Below are positions 23,089-38,400 of a stretch of DNA of 64,000 nt, piece after piece. The notes beneath the pieces were generated by a model that worked only from the letters and a program-made list of their open reading frames with translations, did not search any database and had not been told where the DNA came from. The stretch's first letter is position 1, and each line of letters opens with the position of its first letter. This DNA comes from Liopterus haemorrhoidalis (lineage: Eukaryota > Arthropoda > Insecta > Coleoptera > Dytiscidae). Both the position numbers and the translations under genes were made by a program. The DNA is taken from the NCBI GenBank assembly GCA_963971575.1, contig OZ020625.1, forward strand, positions 12,873,646-12,937,645. The letters are read 5' to 3'.

Positions 23089-26000
23089 TCTCATTTCCAA
23101 CAACATTTACACTACATTTTTGACTGTAAAGTTAATAATAAGGGAGTTAACTAAATTTTAACCACAAAATGGTTTTCCCGGCATAACTCTTTAAATATTT
23201 ATCCAATCAAAAAATTGTGTTTGGATAAAAGATTTGTCGTCTCATTTCCAACAACATTTACTATACATTTTTGACTGTAAAGTTAATAATAAGGGAGTTA
23301 ACTAAATTTTAACCACAAAATGGTTTTCCCGCCATAACTCTTTAAATATTTATCCAATCAAAAAATTGTGTTTGGATAAAAGATTTGTCTTCTTATTTCC
23401 AACAACATTTATAATACCTTTTTTACTGTAAAGTTAATAATAAGGGAGTTAACTAAATTTTAACCACAAAATGGTTTTCCCGCCATAACTCTTTAAATAT
23501 TTATCCAATCAAAGAATTGTTTTTGGATAAAAGATTTGTCTTCTTATTTCCAACAACATTTATTATACGTTTTTTACTGTAAAATTATTAATAAGGGAGT
23601 TAACTAAATTTTAACCACAAAATGGTTTTCCCGCCATAACTCTTTAAATATTTATCCAATCAAAAAATTGTGTTTGGATAAAAGATTTGTCTTCTTATTT
23701 CCAACAACATTTATAATACGTTTTTTACTGTAAAGTTAATAATAAGGGAGTTAACTAAATTTTAACCACAAAATGGTTTTCCCGCCATAACTCTTTAAAT
23801 ATTTATCCAATCAAAGAATTGTTTGTGGATAAAAGATTTGTCTTCTTATTTCCAACAACATTTATTATACGTTTTTTACTGTAAAATTATTAATAAGGGA
23901 GTTAACTAAATTTTAACCACAAAATGGTTTTCCCGCCATAACTCTTTAAATATTTATCCAATCAAAAAAGTGTGTTGGGATAAAAGATTTGTCGTCTCAT
24001 TTCCAACAACATTTACAATACATTTTTGACTGTAAAGTTAATAATAAGGGAGTTAACTAAATTTTAACCTCAAAATAGTTTTCCCGCCATAACTCTTTGA
24101 ATATTTATCCAATCAAAAAATTGTTTTTGGATAAAAGATTTGTCTTCTTATTTCCAACAACATTTATCATACGTTTTTTACTGTAAAGTTATTAATAAGG
24201 GAGTTAACTAAATTTTAACCACAAATTGGTTTTCCCGCCATAACTCTTTAAATATTTATCCAATCAAAAAATTGTGTTTGGATAAAAGATTTGTCGTCTC
24301 ATTTCCAACAACATTTACGATACATTTTTGACTGTAAAGTTAATAATAAGAAAGTTAACTAAATTTTAACCTCAAAATAGTTTTCTCGCCATAACTCTTT
24401 GAATATTTATCCAATCAAAAAATTGTTTTGGGATAAAAGATTTGTCTTCTTATTTCCAACAACATTTATTATACGTTTTTTACTGTAAAGTTAATAATAA
24501 GGGAGTTAACTAAATTTTAACCACAAAATGGTTTTCCCGCCATAACTCTTTAAATATTTATCCAATCAAAAAATTGTGTTGGGATAAAAGATTTGTCGTC
24601 TCATTTCCAACAACATTTAAAATACATTTTTGACTGTAAAGTTAATAATAAGGGAGTTAACTAAATTTTAACCACAAAATGGTTTTCCCGCCATAACTCT
24701 TTAAATATTTATCCAATCAAAAAATTGTGTTTGGATAAAAGATTTGTCGTCTCATTTCCAACAACATTTACTATACATTTTTGACTGTAAAGTTAATAAT
24801 AAGGGAGTTAACTAAATTTTAACCACAAAATGGTTTTCCCGCCATAACTCTTTAAATATTTATCCAATCAAAAAATTGTGTTTGGATAAAAGATTTGTCT
24901 TCTTATTTCCAACAACATTTATTATACGTTTTTTACTGTAAAGTTAATAATAAGGGAGTTAACTAAATTTTAACCACAAAATGGTTTTCCCGCCATAACT
25001 CTTTAAATATTTATCCAATCAAAAAATTGTGTTTGGATAAAAGATTTGTCGTCTCATTTCCAACAACATTTACTATACATTTTTGACTGTAAAGTTAATA
25101 ATAAGGGAGTTAACTAAATTTTAACCACAAAATGGTTTTCCCGCCATAACTCTTTAAATATTTATCCAATCAAAAAATTGTGTTTGGATAAAAGATTTGT
25201 CTTCTTATTTCCAACAACATTTATTATACGTTTTTTACTGTAAAGTTAATAATAAGGGAGTTAACTAAATTTTAACCACAAAATGGTTTTCCCGCCATAA
25301 CTCTTTAAATATTTATCCAATCAAAAAATTGTGTTTGGATAAAAGATTTGTCGTCTCATTTCCAACAACATTTACTATACATTTTTGACTGTAAAGTTAA
25401 TAATAAGAAAGTTAACTAAATTTTAACCTCAAAATAGTTTTCCCGCCATAACTCTTTGAATATTTATCCAATCAAAAAATTGTTTTGGGATAAAAGATTT
25501 GTCTTTTTATTTCCAACAACATTTATTATACGTTTTTTACTGTAAAGTTAATAATAAGGGAGTTAACTAAATTTTAACCTCAAAATAGTTTTGCCGCCAT
25601 AACTCTTTGAATATTTATCCAATCAAAAAATTGTTATTGGATAAAAGATTTTTCTTCTTATTTCCAACAACATTTATCATACGTTTTTTACTGTAAAGTT
25701 ATTAATAAGGGAGTTAACTAAATTTTAACCACAAAATGGTTTTCCCGCCATAACTCTTTAAATATTTATCCAATCAAAAAATTGTGTTTGGATAAAAGAT
25801 TTGTCGTCTCATTTCCAACAACATTTACAATACATTTTTGACTGTAAAGTTAATAATAAGGGAGTTAACTAAATTTTAACCACAAAATTGTTTTCCCGCC
25901 ATAACTCTTTGAATATTTATCCAATCAAAAAATTGTTTTGGGATAAAAGATTTGTCTTCTTATTTCCAACAACATTTATTATACGTTTTTTACTGTAAAG

Positions 26001-26410
26001 TTAATAATAAGGGAGTTAACTAAATTTTAACCTCAAAATAGTTTTCCCGCCATAACTCTTTGAATATTTATCCAATCAAAAAATTGTTATTGGATAAAAG
26101 ATTTGTCTTCTTATTTCCAACAACATTTATCATACGTTTTTTACTGTAAAGTTATTAATAAGGGAGTTAACTAAATTTTAACCACAAAATGGTTTTCCCG
26201 CCATAACTCTTTGAATATTTATCCAATCAAAAAATTGTTATTGGATAAAAGATTTGTCTTCTTATTTCCAACAACATTTATAATACGTTTTTTACTGTAA
26301 AGTTATTAATAAGGGAGTTAACTAAATTTTAACCACAAATTGGTTTTCCCGCCATAACTCTTTAAATATTTATCCAATCAAAAAATTGTGTTTGGATAAA
26401 AGATTTGTCG
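23089..26410 (+). repeat. HOR unit, 22 monomers (3322 bp)
   Basis: The order is as in the 20-monomer unit, with one extra B-CTATAC/A-TTATAC pair before the GAAAG-bearing B monomer. Unit-specific variants are AAAAAGTGTGTTGGG, TTTCTCGCC (24,382), TTTAAAATAC (near 24,618) and GTCTTTTTATTTCC (near 25,501). These recur as a group in the units at 59,169 and within the 41-monomer units. T at 25,652 (GATTTTTC) is private. Confidence 0.92.
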
Positions 26411-28977
26411 TCTCATTTCCAACAACATTTACACTACATTTTTGACTGTAAAGTTAATAATAAGGGAGTTAACTAAATTTTAACCACAAAATGGTTTTCC
26501 CGGCATAACTCTTTAAATATTTATCCAATCAAAAAATTGTGTTTGGATAAAAGATTTGTCGTCTCATTTCCAACAACATTTACTATACATTTTTGACTGT
26601 AAAGTTAATAATAAGGGAGTTAACTAAATTTTAACCACAAAATGGTTTTCCCGCCATAACTCTTTAAATATTTATCCAATCAAAAAATTGTGTTTGGATA
26701 AAAGATTTGTCTTCTTATTTCCAACAACATTTATAATACCTTTTTTACTGTAAAGTTAATAATAAGGGAGTTAACTAAATTTTAACCACAAAATGGTTTT
26801 CCCGCCATAACTCTTTAAATATTTATCCAATCAAAGAATTGTTTTTGGATAAAAGATTTGTCTTCTTATTTCCAACAACATTTATTATACGTTTTTTACT
26901 GTAAAATTATTAATAAGGGAGTTAACTAAATTTTAACCACAAAATGGTTTTCCCGCCATAACTCTTTAAATATTTATCCAATCAAAAAATTGTGTTTGGA
27001 TAAAAGATTTGTCTTCTTATTTCCAACAACATTTATAATACGTTTTTTACTGTAAAGTTAATAATAAGGGAGTTAACTAAATTTTAACCACAAAATGGTT
27101 TTCCCGCCATAACTCTTTAAATATTTATCCAATCAAAGAATTGTTTGTGGATAAAAGATTTGTCTTCTTATTTCCAACAACATTTATTATACGTTTTTTA
27201 CTGTAAAATTATTAATAAGGGAGTTAACTAAATTTTAACCACAAAATGGTTTTCCCGCCATAACTCTTTAAATATTTATCCAATCAAAAAATTGTGTTGG
27301 GATAAAAGATTTGTCGTCTCATTTCCAACAACATTTACAATACATTTTTGACTGTAAAGTTAATAATAAGGGAGTTAACTAAATTTTAACCTCAAAATAG
27401 TTTTCCCGCCATAACTCTTTGAATATTTATCCAATCAAAAAATTGTTTTTGGATAAAAGATTTGTCTTCTTATTTCCAACAACATTTATCATACGTTTTT
27501 TACTGTAAAGTTATTAATAAGGGAGTTAACTAAATTTTAACCACAAATTGGTTTTCCCGCCATAACTCTTTAAATATTTATCCAATCAAAAAATTGTGTT
27601 TGGATAAAAGATTTGTCGTCTCATTTCCAACAACATTTACGATACATTTTTGACTGTAAAGTTAATAATAAGAAAGTTAACTAAATTTTAACCTCAAAAT
27701 AGTTTTCCCGCCATAACTCTTTGAATATTTATCCAATCAAAAAATTGTTTTGGGATAAAAGATTTGTCTTCTTATTTCCAACAACATTTATTATACGTTT
27801 TTTACTGTAAAGTTAATAATAAGGGAGTTAACTAAATTTTAACCACAAAATGGTTTTCCCGCCATAACTCTTTAAATATTTATCCAATCAAAAAATTGTG
27901 TTGGGATAAAAGATTTGTCGTCTCATTTCCAACAACATTTACAATACATTTTTGACTGTAAAGTTAATAATAAGGGAGTTAACTAAATTTTAACCACAAA
28001 ATGGTTTTCCCGCCATAACTCTTTAAATATTTATCCAATCAAAAAATTGTGTTTGGATAAAAGATTTGTCGTCTCATTTCCAACAACATTTACTATACAT
28101 TTTTGACTGTAAAGTTAATAATAAGGGAGTTAACTAAATTTTAACCACAAAATGGTTTTCCCGCCATAACTCTTTAAATATTTATCCAATCAAAAAATTG
28201 TGTTTGGATAAAAGATTTGTCTTCTTATTTCCAACAACATTTATTATACGTTTTTTACTGTAAAGTTAATAATAAGGGAGTTAACTAAATTTTAACCACA
28301 AAATGGTTTTCCCGCCATAACTCTTTAAATATTTATCCAATCAAAAAATTGTGTTTGGATAAAAGATTTGTCGTCTCATTTCCAACAACATTTACTATAC
28401 ATTTTTGACTGTAAAGTTAATAATAAGAAAGTTAACTAAATTTTAACCTCAAAATAGTTTTCCCGCCATAACTCTTTGAATATTTATCCAATCAAAAAAT
28501 TGTTTTGGGATAAAAGATTTGTCTTCTTATTTCCAACAACATTTATTATACGTTTTTTACTGTAAAGTTAATAATAATGGAGTTAACTAAATTTTAACCA
28601 CAAAATGGTTTTCCCGCCATAACTCTTTGAATATTTATCCAATCAAAAAATTGTTATTGGATAAAAGATTTGTCTTCTTATTTCCAACAACATTTATCAT
28701 ACGTTTTTTACTGTAAAGTTATTAATAAGGGAGTTAACTAAATTTTAACCACAAAATGGTTTTCCCGCCATAACTCTTTGAATATTTATCCAATCAAAAA
28801 ATTGTTATTGGATAAAAGATTTGTCTTCTTATTTCCAACAACATTTATAATACGTTTTTTACTGTAAAGTTATTAATAAGGGAGTTAACTAAATTTTAAC
28901 CACAAATTGGTTTTCCCGCCATAACTCTTTAAATATTTATCCAATCAAAAAATTGTGTTTGGATAAAAGATTTGTCG
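26411..28977 (+). repeat. HOR unit, 17 monomers (2567 bp), with a junction monomer
   Basis: This unit is three monomers shorter than the 20-monomer template. At 28,579 an A-TTATAC monomer carries AATAATGG followed by CCACAAAATGG, TTTGAATAT and GTTATTGG, and the monomers that normally come next are missing. AATAATGG at this place is the left junction of the left-domain insert in the 41-monomer units, here without the insert. Confidence 0.88.
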
Positions 28978-31846
28978 TCTCATTTCCAACAACATTTACA
29001 CTACATTTTTGACTGTAAAGTTAATAATAAGGGAGTTAACTAAATTTTAACCACAAAATGGTTTTCCCGGCATAACTCTTTAAATATTTATCCAATCAAA
29101 AAATTGTGTTTGGATAAAAGATTTGTCGTCTCATTTCCAACAACATTTACTATACATTTTTGACTGTAAAGTTAATAATAAGGGAGTTAACTAAATTTTA
29201 ACCACAAAATGGTTTTCCCGCCATAACTCTTTAAATATTTATCCAATCAAAAAATTGTGTTTGGATAAAAGATTTGTCTTCTTATTTCCAACAACATTTA
29301 TAATACCTTTTTTACTGTAAAGTTAATAATAAGGGAGTTAACTAAATTTTAACCACAAAATGGTTTTCCCGCCATAACTCTTTAAATATTTATCCAATCA
29401 AAGAATTGTTTTTGGATAAAAGATTTGTCTTCTTATTTCCAACAACATTTATTATACGTTTTTTACTGTAAAATTATTAATAAGGGAGTTAACTAAATTT
29501 TAACCACAAAATGGTTTTCCCGCCATAACTCTTTAAATATTTATCCAATCAAAAAATTGTGTTTGGATAAAAGATTTGTCTTCTTATTTCCAACAACATT
29601 TATAATACGTTTTTTACTGTAAAGTTAATAATAAGGGAGTTAACTAAATTTTAACCACAAAATGGTTTTCCCGCCATAACTCTTTAAATATTTATCCAAT
29701 CAAAGAATTGTTTTTGGATAAAAGATTTGTCTTCTTATTTCCAACAACATTTATTATACGTTTTTTACTGTAAAATTATTAATAAGGGAGTTAACTAAAT
29801 TTTAACCACAAAATGGTTTTCCCGCCATAACTCTTTAAATATTTATCCAATCAAAAAATTGTGTTTGGATAAAAGATTTGTCTTCTTATTTCCAACAACA
29901 TTTATAATACGTTTTTTACTGTAAAGTTAATAATAAGGGAGTTAACTAAATTTTAACCACAAAATGGTTTTCCCGCCATAACTCTTTAAATATTTATCCA
30001 ATCAAAGAATTGTTTGTGGATAAAAGATTTGTCTTCTTATTTCCAACAACATTTATTATACGTTTTTTACTGTAAAATTATTAATAAGGGAGTTAACTAA
30101 ATTTTAACCACAAAATGGTTTTCCCGCCATAACTCTTTAAATATTTATCCAATCAAAAAATTGTGTTGGGATAAAAGATTTGTCGTCTCATTTCCAACAA
30201 CATTTACAATACATTTTTGACTGTAAAGTTAATAATAAGGGAGTTAACTAAATTTTAACCTCAAAATAGTTTTCCCGCCATAACTCTTTGAATATTTATC
30301 CAATCAAAAAATTGTTTTTGGATAAAAGATTTGTCTTCTTATTTCCAACAACATTTATCATACGTTTTTTACTGTAAAGTTATTAATAAGGGAGTTAACT
30401 AAATTTTAACCACAAATTGGTTTTCCCGCCATAACTCTTTAAATATTTATCCAATCAAAAAATTGTGTTTGGATAAAAGATTTGTCGTCTCATTTCCAAC
30501 AACATTTACGATACATTTTTGACTGTAAAGTTAATAATAAGAAAGTTAACTAAATTTTAACCTCAAAATAGTTTTCCCGCCATAACTCTTTGAATATTTA
30601 TCCAATCAAAAAATTGTTTTGGGATAAAAGATTTGTCTTCTTATTTCCAACAACATTTATTATACGTTTTTTACTGTAAAGTTAATAATAAGGGAGTTAA
30701 CTAAATTTTAACCACAAAATGGTTTTCCCGCCATAACTCTTTAAATATTTATCCAATCAAAAAATTGTGTTGGGATAAAAGATTTGTCGTCTCATTTCCA
30801 ACAACATTTACAATACATTTTTGACTGTAAAGTTAATAATAAGGGAGTTAACTAAATTTTAACCACAAAATGGTTTTCCCGCCATAACTCTTTAAATATT
30901 TATCCAATCAAAAAATTGTGTTTGGATAAAAGATTTGTCGTCTCATTTCCAACAACATTTACTATACATTTTTGACTGTAAAGTTAATAATAAGGGAGTT
31001 AACTAAATTTTAACCACAAAATGGTTTTCCCGCCATAACTCTTTAAATATTTATCCAATCAAAAAATTGTGTTTGGATAAAAGATTTGTCTTCTTATTTC
31101 CAACAACATTTATTATACGTTTTTTACTGTAAAGTTAATAATAAGGGAGTTAACTAAATTTTAACCACAAAATGGTTTTCCCGCCATAACTCTTTAAATA
31201 TTTATCCAATCAAAAAATTGTGTTTGGATAAAAGATTTGTCGTCTCATTTCCAACAACATTTACTATACATTTTTGACTGTAAAGTTAATAATAAGAAAG
31301 TTAACTAAATTTTAACCTCAAAATAGTTTTCCCGCCATAACTCTTTGAATATTTATCCAATCAAAAAATTGTTTTGGGATAAAAGATTTGTCTTCTTATT
31401 TCCAACAACATTTATTATACGTTTTTTACTGTAAAGTTAATAATAATGGAGTTAACTAAATTTTAACCACAAAATGGTTTTCCCGCCATAACTCTTTGAA
31501 TATTTATCCAATCAAAAAATTGTTATTGGATAAAAGATTTGTCTTCTTATTTCCAACAACATTTATCATACGTTTTTTACTGTAAAGTTATTAATAAGGG
31601 AGTTAACTAAATTTTAACCACAAAATGGTTTTCCCGCCATAACTCTTTGAATATTTATCCAATCAAAAAATTGTTATTGGATAAAAGATTTGTCTTCTTA
31701 TTTCCAACAACATTTATAATACGTTTTTTACTGTAAAGTTATTAATAAGGGAGTTAACTAAATTTTAACCACAAATTGGTTTTCCCGCCATAACTCTTTA
31801 AATATTTATCCAATCAAAAAATTGTGTTTGGATAAAAGATTTGTCG
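28978..31846 (+). repeat. HOR unit, 19 monomers (2869 bp), with a junction monomer
   Basis: This is the 17-monomer unit plus one extra A-ATAATAC/A-TTATAC pair early in the unit (four alternating A monomers near 29,600-30,060 instead of two). It has the same AATAATGG junction monomer, at 31,448, and the same three-monomer deletion. Confidence 0.88.
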
Positions 31847-33994
31847 TCTCATTTCCAACAACATTTACACTACATTTTTGACTGTAAAGTTAATAATAAG
31901 GGAGTTAACTAAATTTTAACCACAAAATGGTTTTCCCGGCATAACTCTTTAAATATTTATCCAATCAAAAAATTGTGTTTGGATAAAAGATTTGTCGTCT
32001 CATTTCCAACAACATTTACTATACATTTTTGACTGTAAAGTTAATAATAAGGGAGTTAACTAAATTTTAACCACAAAATGGTTTTCCCGCCATAACTCTT
32101 TAAATATTTATCCAATCAAAAAATTGTGTTTGGATAAAAGATTTGTCTTCTTATTTCCAACAACATTTATAATACCTTTTTTACTGTAAAGTTAATAATA
32201 AGGGAGTTAACTAAATTTTAACCACAAAATGGTTTTCCCGCCATAACTCTTTAAATATTTATCCAATCAAAGAATTGTTTTTGGATAAAAGATTTGTCTT
32301 CTTATTTCCAACAACATTTATTATACGTTTTTTACTGTAAAATTATTAATAAGGGAGTTAACTAAATTTTAACCACAAAATGGTTTTCCCGCCATAACTC
32401 TTTAAATATTTATCCAATCAAAAAATTGTGTTTGGATAAAAGATTTGTCTTCTTATTTCCAACAACATTTATAATACGTTTTTTACTGTAAAGTTAATAA
32501 TAAGGGAGTTAACTAAATTTTAACCACAAAATGGTTTTCCCGCCATAACTCTTTAAATATTTATCCAATCAAAGAATTGTTTGTGGATAAAAGATTTGTC
32601 TTCTTATTTCCAACAACATTTATTATACGTTTTTTACTGTAAAATTATTAATAAGGGAGTTAACTAAATTTTAACCACAAAATGGTTTTCCCGCCATAAC
32701 TCTTTAAATATTTATCCAATCAAAAAATTGTGTTGGGATAAAAGATTTGTCGTCTCATTTCCAACAACATTTACAATACATTTTTGACTGTAAAGTTAAT
32801 AATAAGGGAGTTAACTAAATTTTAACCTCAAAATAGTTTTCCCGCCATAACTCTTTGAATATTTATCCAATCAAAAAATTGTTTTTGGATAAAAGATTTG
32901 TCTTCTTATTTCCAACAACATTTATCATACGTTTTTTACTGTAAAGTTATTAATAAGGGAGTTAACTAAATTTTAACCACAAATTGGTTTTCCCGCCATA
33001 ACTCTTTAAATATTTATCCAATCAAAAAATTGTGTTTGGATAAAAGATTTGTCGTCTCATTTCCAACAACATTTACGATACATTTTTGACTGTAAAGTTA
33101 ATAATAAGAAAGTTAACTAAATTTTAACCTCAAAATAGTTTTCCCGCCATAACTCTTTGAATATTTATCCAATCAAAAAATTGTTTTGGGATAAAAGATT
33201 TGTCTTCTTATTTCCAACAACATTTATTATACGTTTTTTACTGTAAAGTTAATAATAAGGGAGTTAACTAAATTTTAACCACAAAATGGTTTTCCCGCCA
33301 TAACTCTTTAAATATTTATCCAATCAAAAAATTGTGTTGGGATAAAAGATTTGTCGTCTCATTTCCAACAACATTTACAATACATTTTTGACTGTAAAGT
33401 TAATAATAAGGGAGTTAACTAAATTTTAACCACAAAATGGTTTTCCCGCCATAACTCTTTAAATATTTATCCAATCAAAAAATTGTGTTTGGATAAAAGA
33501 TTTGTCGTCTCATTTCCAACAACATTTACTATACATTTTTGACTGTAAAGTTAATAATAAGGGAGTTAACTAAATTTTAACCACAAAATGGTTTTCCCGC
33601 CATAACTCTTTAAATATTTATCCAATCAAAAAATTGTGTTTGGATAAAAGATTTGTCTTCTTATTTCCAACAACATTTATTATACGTTTTTTACTGTAAA
33701 GTTAATAATAAGGGAGTTAACTAAATTTTAACCACAAAATGGTTTTCCCGCCATAACTCTTTAAATATTTATCCAATCAAAAAATTGTGTTTGGATAAAA
33801 GATTTGTCGTCTCATTTCCAACAACATTTACTATACATTTTTGACTGTAAAGTTAATAATAAGAAAGTTAACTAAATTTTAACCTCAAAATAGTTTTCCC
33901 GCCATAACTCTTTGAATATTTATCCAATCAAAAAATTGTTTTGGGATAAAAGATTTGTCTTCTTATTTCCAACAACATTTATTATACGTTTTTT

Positions 33995-35439
33995 ACTGTA
34001 AAGTTAATAATAATGGAGTTAACTAAATTTTAACCACAAAATGGTTTTCCCGCCATAACTCTTTAAATATTTATCCAATCAAAAAATTGTGTTTGGATAA
34101 AAGATTTGTCTTCTTATTTCCAACAACATTTATAATACGTTTTTTACTGTAAAGTTAATAATAAGGGAGTTAACTAAATTTTAACCACAAAATGGTTTTC
34201 CCGCCATAACTCTTTAAATATTTATCCAATCAAAGAATTGTTTTTGGATAAAATATTTGTCTTCTTATTTCCAACAACATTTATTATACGTTTTTTACTG
34301 TAAAATTATTAATAAGGGAGTTAACTAAATTTTAACCACAAAATGGTTTTCCCGCCATAACTCTTTAAATATTTATCCAATCAAAAAATTGTGTGTGGAT
34401 AAAAGATTTGTCGTCTCATTTCCAACAACATTTACTATACATTTTTGACTGTAAAGTTAATAATAAGGGAGTTAACTAAATTTTAACCTCAAAATAGTTT
34501 TCCCGCCATAACTCTTTGAATATTTATCCAATCAAAAAATTGTTTTTGGATAAAAGATTTGTCTTCCTATTTCCAACAACATTTTTAATACGTTTTTTAC
34601 TGTAAAGTTATTAATAAGGGAGTTAACTAAATTTTAACCACAAAATGGTTTTCCCGCCATAACTCTTTAAATATTTATCCAATCAAAAAATTGTGTTTGG
34701 ATAAAAGATTTGTCGTCTCATTTCCAACAACATTTACTATACATTTTTGACTGTAAAGTTAATAATAAGGGAGTTAACTAAATTTTAACCACAAAATGGT
34801 TTTCCCGCCATAACTCTTTAAATATTTATCCAATCAAAGAATTGTTTTTGGATAAAATATTTGTCTTCTTATTTCCAACAACATTTATTATACGTTTTTT
34901 ACTGTAAAATTATTAATAAGGGAGTTAACTAAATTTTAACCACAAAATGGTTTTCCCGCCATAACTCTTTAAATATTTATCCAATCAAAAAATTGTGTGT
35001 GGATAAAAGATTTGTCGTCTCATTTCCAACAACATTTACTATACATTTTTGACTGTAAAGTTAATAATAAGGGAGTTAACTAAATTTTAACCTCAAAATA
35101 GTTTTCCCGCCATAACTCTTTGAATATTTATCCAATCAAAAAATTGTTTTTGGATAAAAGATTTGTCTTCTTATTTCCAACATTTATTATACGTTTTTTA
35201 CTGTAAAGTTATTAATAAGGGAGTTAACTAAATTTTAACCACAAAATGGTTTTCCCGCCATAACTCTTTAAATATTTATCCAATCAAAAAATTGTGTTTG
35301 GATAAAAGATTTGTCGTCTCATTTCCAACAACATTTACTATACATTTTTGACTGTAAAGTTAATAATAAGGGAGTTAACTAAATTTTAACCACAAAATGG
35401 TTTTCCCGCCATAACTCTTTAAATATTTATCCAATCAAA
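33995..35439 (+). repeat. Left-domain segment inside long HOR unit 1
   Basis: These 1445 bp match 5619-7063 at an offset of 28,376 bp. Markers are AATAATGG, ATAAAATATTTG, GTGTGTGG, CCTATTTCC with TTTTAATAC, and the 148-bp monomer. The match ends where 35,440 has G (CAAAGAATTG) and 7064 has A. Both edges lie within monomers and keep the 151-bp phase, as expected for homologous exchange between misaligned copies. Confidence 0.85.
35169..35316 (+). repeat. 148-bp monomer in long HOR unit 1
   Basis: This has the same AAC loss, carried within the left-domain insert. It explains why the long unit is 6188 and not 6191 bp. Confidence 0.95.
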
Positions 35440-38400
35440 GAATTGTTTTTGGATAAAAGATTTGTCTTCTTATTTCCAACAACATTTATTATACGTTTTT
35501 TACTGTAAAATTATTAATAAGGGAGTTAACTAAATTTTAACCACAAAATGGTTTTCCCGCCATAACTCTTTAAATATTTATCCAATCAAAAAATTGTGTT
35601 TGGATAAAAGATTTGTCTTCTTATTTCCAACAACATTTATAATACGTTTTTTACTGTAAAGTTAATAATAAGGGAGTTAACTAAATTTTAACCACAAAAT
35701 GGTTTTCCCGCCATAACTCTTTAAATATTTATCCAATCAAAGAATTGTTTGTGGATAAAAGATTTGTCTTCTTATTTCCAACAACATTTATTATACGTTT
35801 TTTACTGTAAAATTATTAATAAGGGAGTTAACTAAATTTTAACCACAAAATGGTTTTCCCGCCATAACTCTTTAAATATTTATCCAATCAAAAAAGTGTG
35901 TTGGGATAAAAGATTTGTCGTCTCATTTCCAACAACATTTACAATACATTTTTGACTGTAAAGTTAATAATAAGGGAGTTAACTAAATTTTAACCTCAAA
36001 ATAGTTTTCCCGCCATAACTCTTTGAATATTTATCCAATCAAAAAATTGTTTTTGGATAAAAGATTTGTCTTCTTATTTCCAACAACATTTATCATACGT
36101 TTTTTACTGTAAAGTTATTAATAAGGGAGTTAACTAAATTTTAACCACAAATTGGTTTTCCCGCCATAACTCTTTAAATATTTATCCAATCAAAAAATTG
36201 TGTTTGGATAAAAGATTTGTCGTCTCATTTCCAACAACATTTACGATACATTTTTGACTGTAAAGTTAATAATAAGAAAGTTAACTAAATTTTAACCTCA
36301 AAATAGTTTTCTCGCCATAACTCTTTGAATATTTATCCAATCAAAAAATTGTTTTGGGATAAAAGATTTGTCTTCTTATTTCCAACAACATTTATTATAC
36401 GTTTTTTACTGTAAAGTTAATAATAAGGGAGTTAACTAAATTTTAACCACAAAATGGTTTTCCCGCCATAACTCTTTAAATATTTATCCAATCAAAAAAT
36501 TGTGTTGGGATAAAAGATTTGTCGTCTCATTTCCAACAACATTTAAAATACATTTTTGACTGTAAAGTTAATAATAAGGGAGTTAACTAAATTTTAACCA
36601 CAAAATGGTTTTCCCGCCATAACTCTTTAAATATTTATCCAATCAAAAAATTGTGTTTGGATAAAAGATTTGTCGTCTCATTTCCAACAACATTTACTAT
36701 ACATTTTTGACTGTAAAGTTAATAATAAGGGAGTTAACTAAATTTTAACCACAAAATGGTTTTCCCGCCATAACTCTTTAAATATTTATCCAATCAAAAA
36801 ATTGTGTTTGGATAAAAGATTTGTCTTCTTATTTCCAACAACATTTATTATACGTTTTTTACTGTAAAGTTAATAATAAGGGAGTTAACTAAATTTTAAC
36901 CACAAAATGGTTTTCCCGCCATAACTCTTTAAATATTTATCCAATCAAAAAATTGTGTTTGGATAAAAGATTTGTCGTCTCATTTCCAACAACATTTACT
37001 ATACATTTTTGACTGTAAAGTTAATAATAAGAAAGTTAACTAAATTTTAACCTCAAAATAGTTTTCCCGCCATAACTCTTTGAATATTTATCCAATCAAA
37101 AAATTGTTTTGGGATAAAAGATTTGTCTTTTTATTTCCAACAACATTTATTATACGTTTTTTACTGTAAAGTTAATAATAAGGGAGTTAACTAAATTTTA
37201 ACCTCAAAATAGTTTTGCCGCCATAACTCTTTGAATATTTATCCAATCAAAAAATTGTTATTGGATAAAAGATTTGTCTTCTTATTTCCAACAACATTTA
37301 TCATACGTTTTTTACTGTAAAGTTATTAATAAGGGAGTTAACTAAATTTTAACCACAAAATGGTTTTCCCGCCATAACTCTTTAAATATTTATCCAATCA
37401 AAAAATTGTGTTTGGATAAAAGATTTGTCGTCTCATTTCCAACAACATTTACAATACATTTTTGACTGTAAAGTTAATAATAAGGGAGTTAACTAAATTT
37501 TAACCACAAAATTGTTTTCCCGCCATAACTCTTTGAATATTTATCCAATCAAAAAATTGTTTTGGGATAAAAGATTTGTCTTCTTATTTCCAACAACATT
37601 TATTATACGTTTTTTACTGTAAAGTTAATAATAAGGGAGTTAACTAAATTTTAACCTCAAAATAGTTTTCCCGCCATAACTCTTTGAATATTTATCCAAT
37701 CAAAAAATTGTTATTGGATAAAAGATTTGTCTTCTTATTTCCAACAACATTTATCATACGTTTTTTACTGTAAAGTTATTAATAAGGGAGTTAACTAAAT
37801 TTTAACCACAAAATGGTTTTCCCGCCATAACTCTTTGAATATTTATCCAATCAAAAAATTGTTATTGGATAAAAGATTTGTCTTCTTATTTCCAACAACA
37901 TTTATAATACGTTTTTTACTGTAAAGTTATTAATAAGGGAGTTAACTAAATTTTAACCACAAATTGGTTTTCCCGCCATAACTCTTTAAATATTTATCCA
38001 ATCAAAAAATTGTGTTTGGATAAAAGATTTGTCGTCTCATTTCCAACAACATTTACACTACATTTTTGACTGTAAAGTTAATAATAAGGGAGTTAACTAA
38101 ATTTTAACCACAAAATGGTTTTCCCGGCATAACTCTTTAAATATTTATCCAATCAAAAAATTGTGTTTGGATAAAAGATTTGTCGTCTCATTTCCAACAA
38201 CATTTACTATACATTTTTGACTGTAAAGTTAATAATAAGGGAGTTAACTAAATTTTAACCACAAAATGGTTTTCCCGCCATAACTCTTTAAATATTTATC
38301 CAATCAAAAAATTGTGTTTGGATAAAAGATTTGTCTTCTTATTTCCAACAACATTTATAATACCTTTTTTACTGTAAAGTTAATAATAAGGGAGTTAACT

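Larger units (their letters stand above)
17550..27920 (+). repeat. Large duplicated block, left copy (10,371 bp)
   Basis: Every marker checked in this block recurs 36,080 bp downstream: CGATAC at 18,429, 21,298, 24,318 and 27,640, CACTAC at 20,090, 23,110 and 26,432, and the rare ATAATACATT. The offset equals 239 monomers less three 3-bp deletions, which are the 148-bp monomers at 35,169, 41,357 and 47,545. The left edge is set by 17,549/53,629 (A/T). I compared markers and sample lines, not every base. Confidence 0.88.
31847..38034 (+). repeat. Long HOR unit 1, 41 monomers (6188 bp)
   Basis: This is a compound unit. It holds an ordinary first half up to the AATAATGG junction (34,015), a left-domain segment with a 148-bp monomer (33,995-35,439), and then a second, nearly complete HOR unit with TTTCTCGCC, TTTAAAATAC and GTCTTTTTATTTCC. 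The size is 41 x 151 minus 3. The CGATAC markers at 33,076 and 36,244 lie 3168 bp apart. Confidence 0.92.
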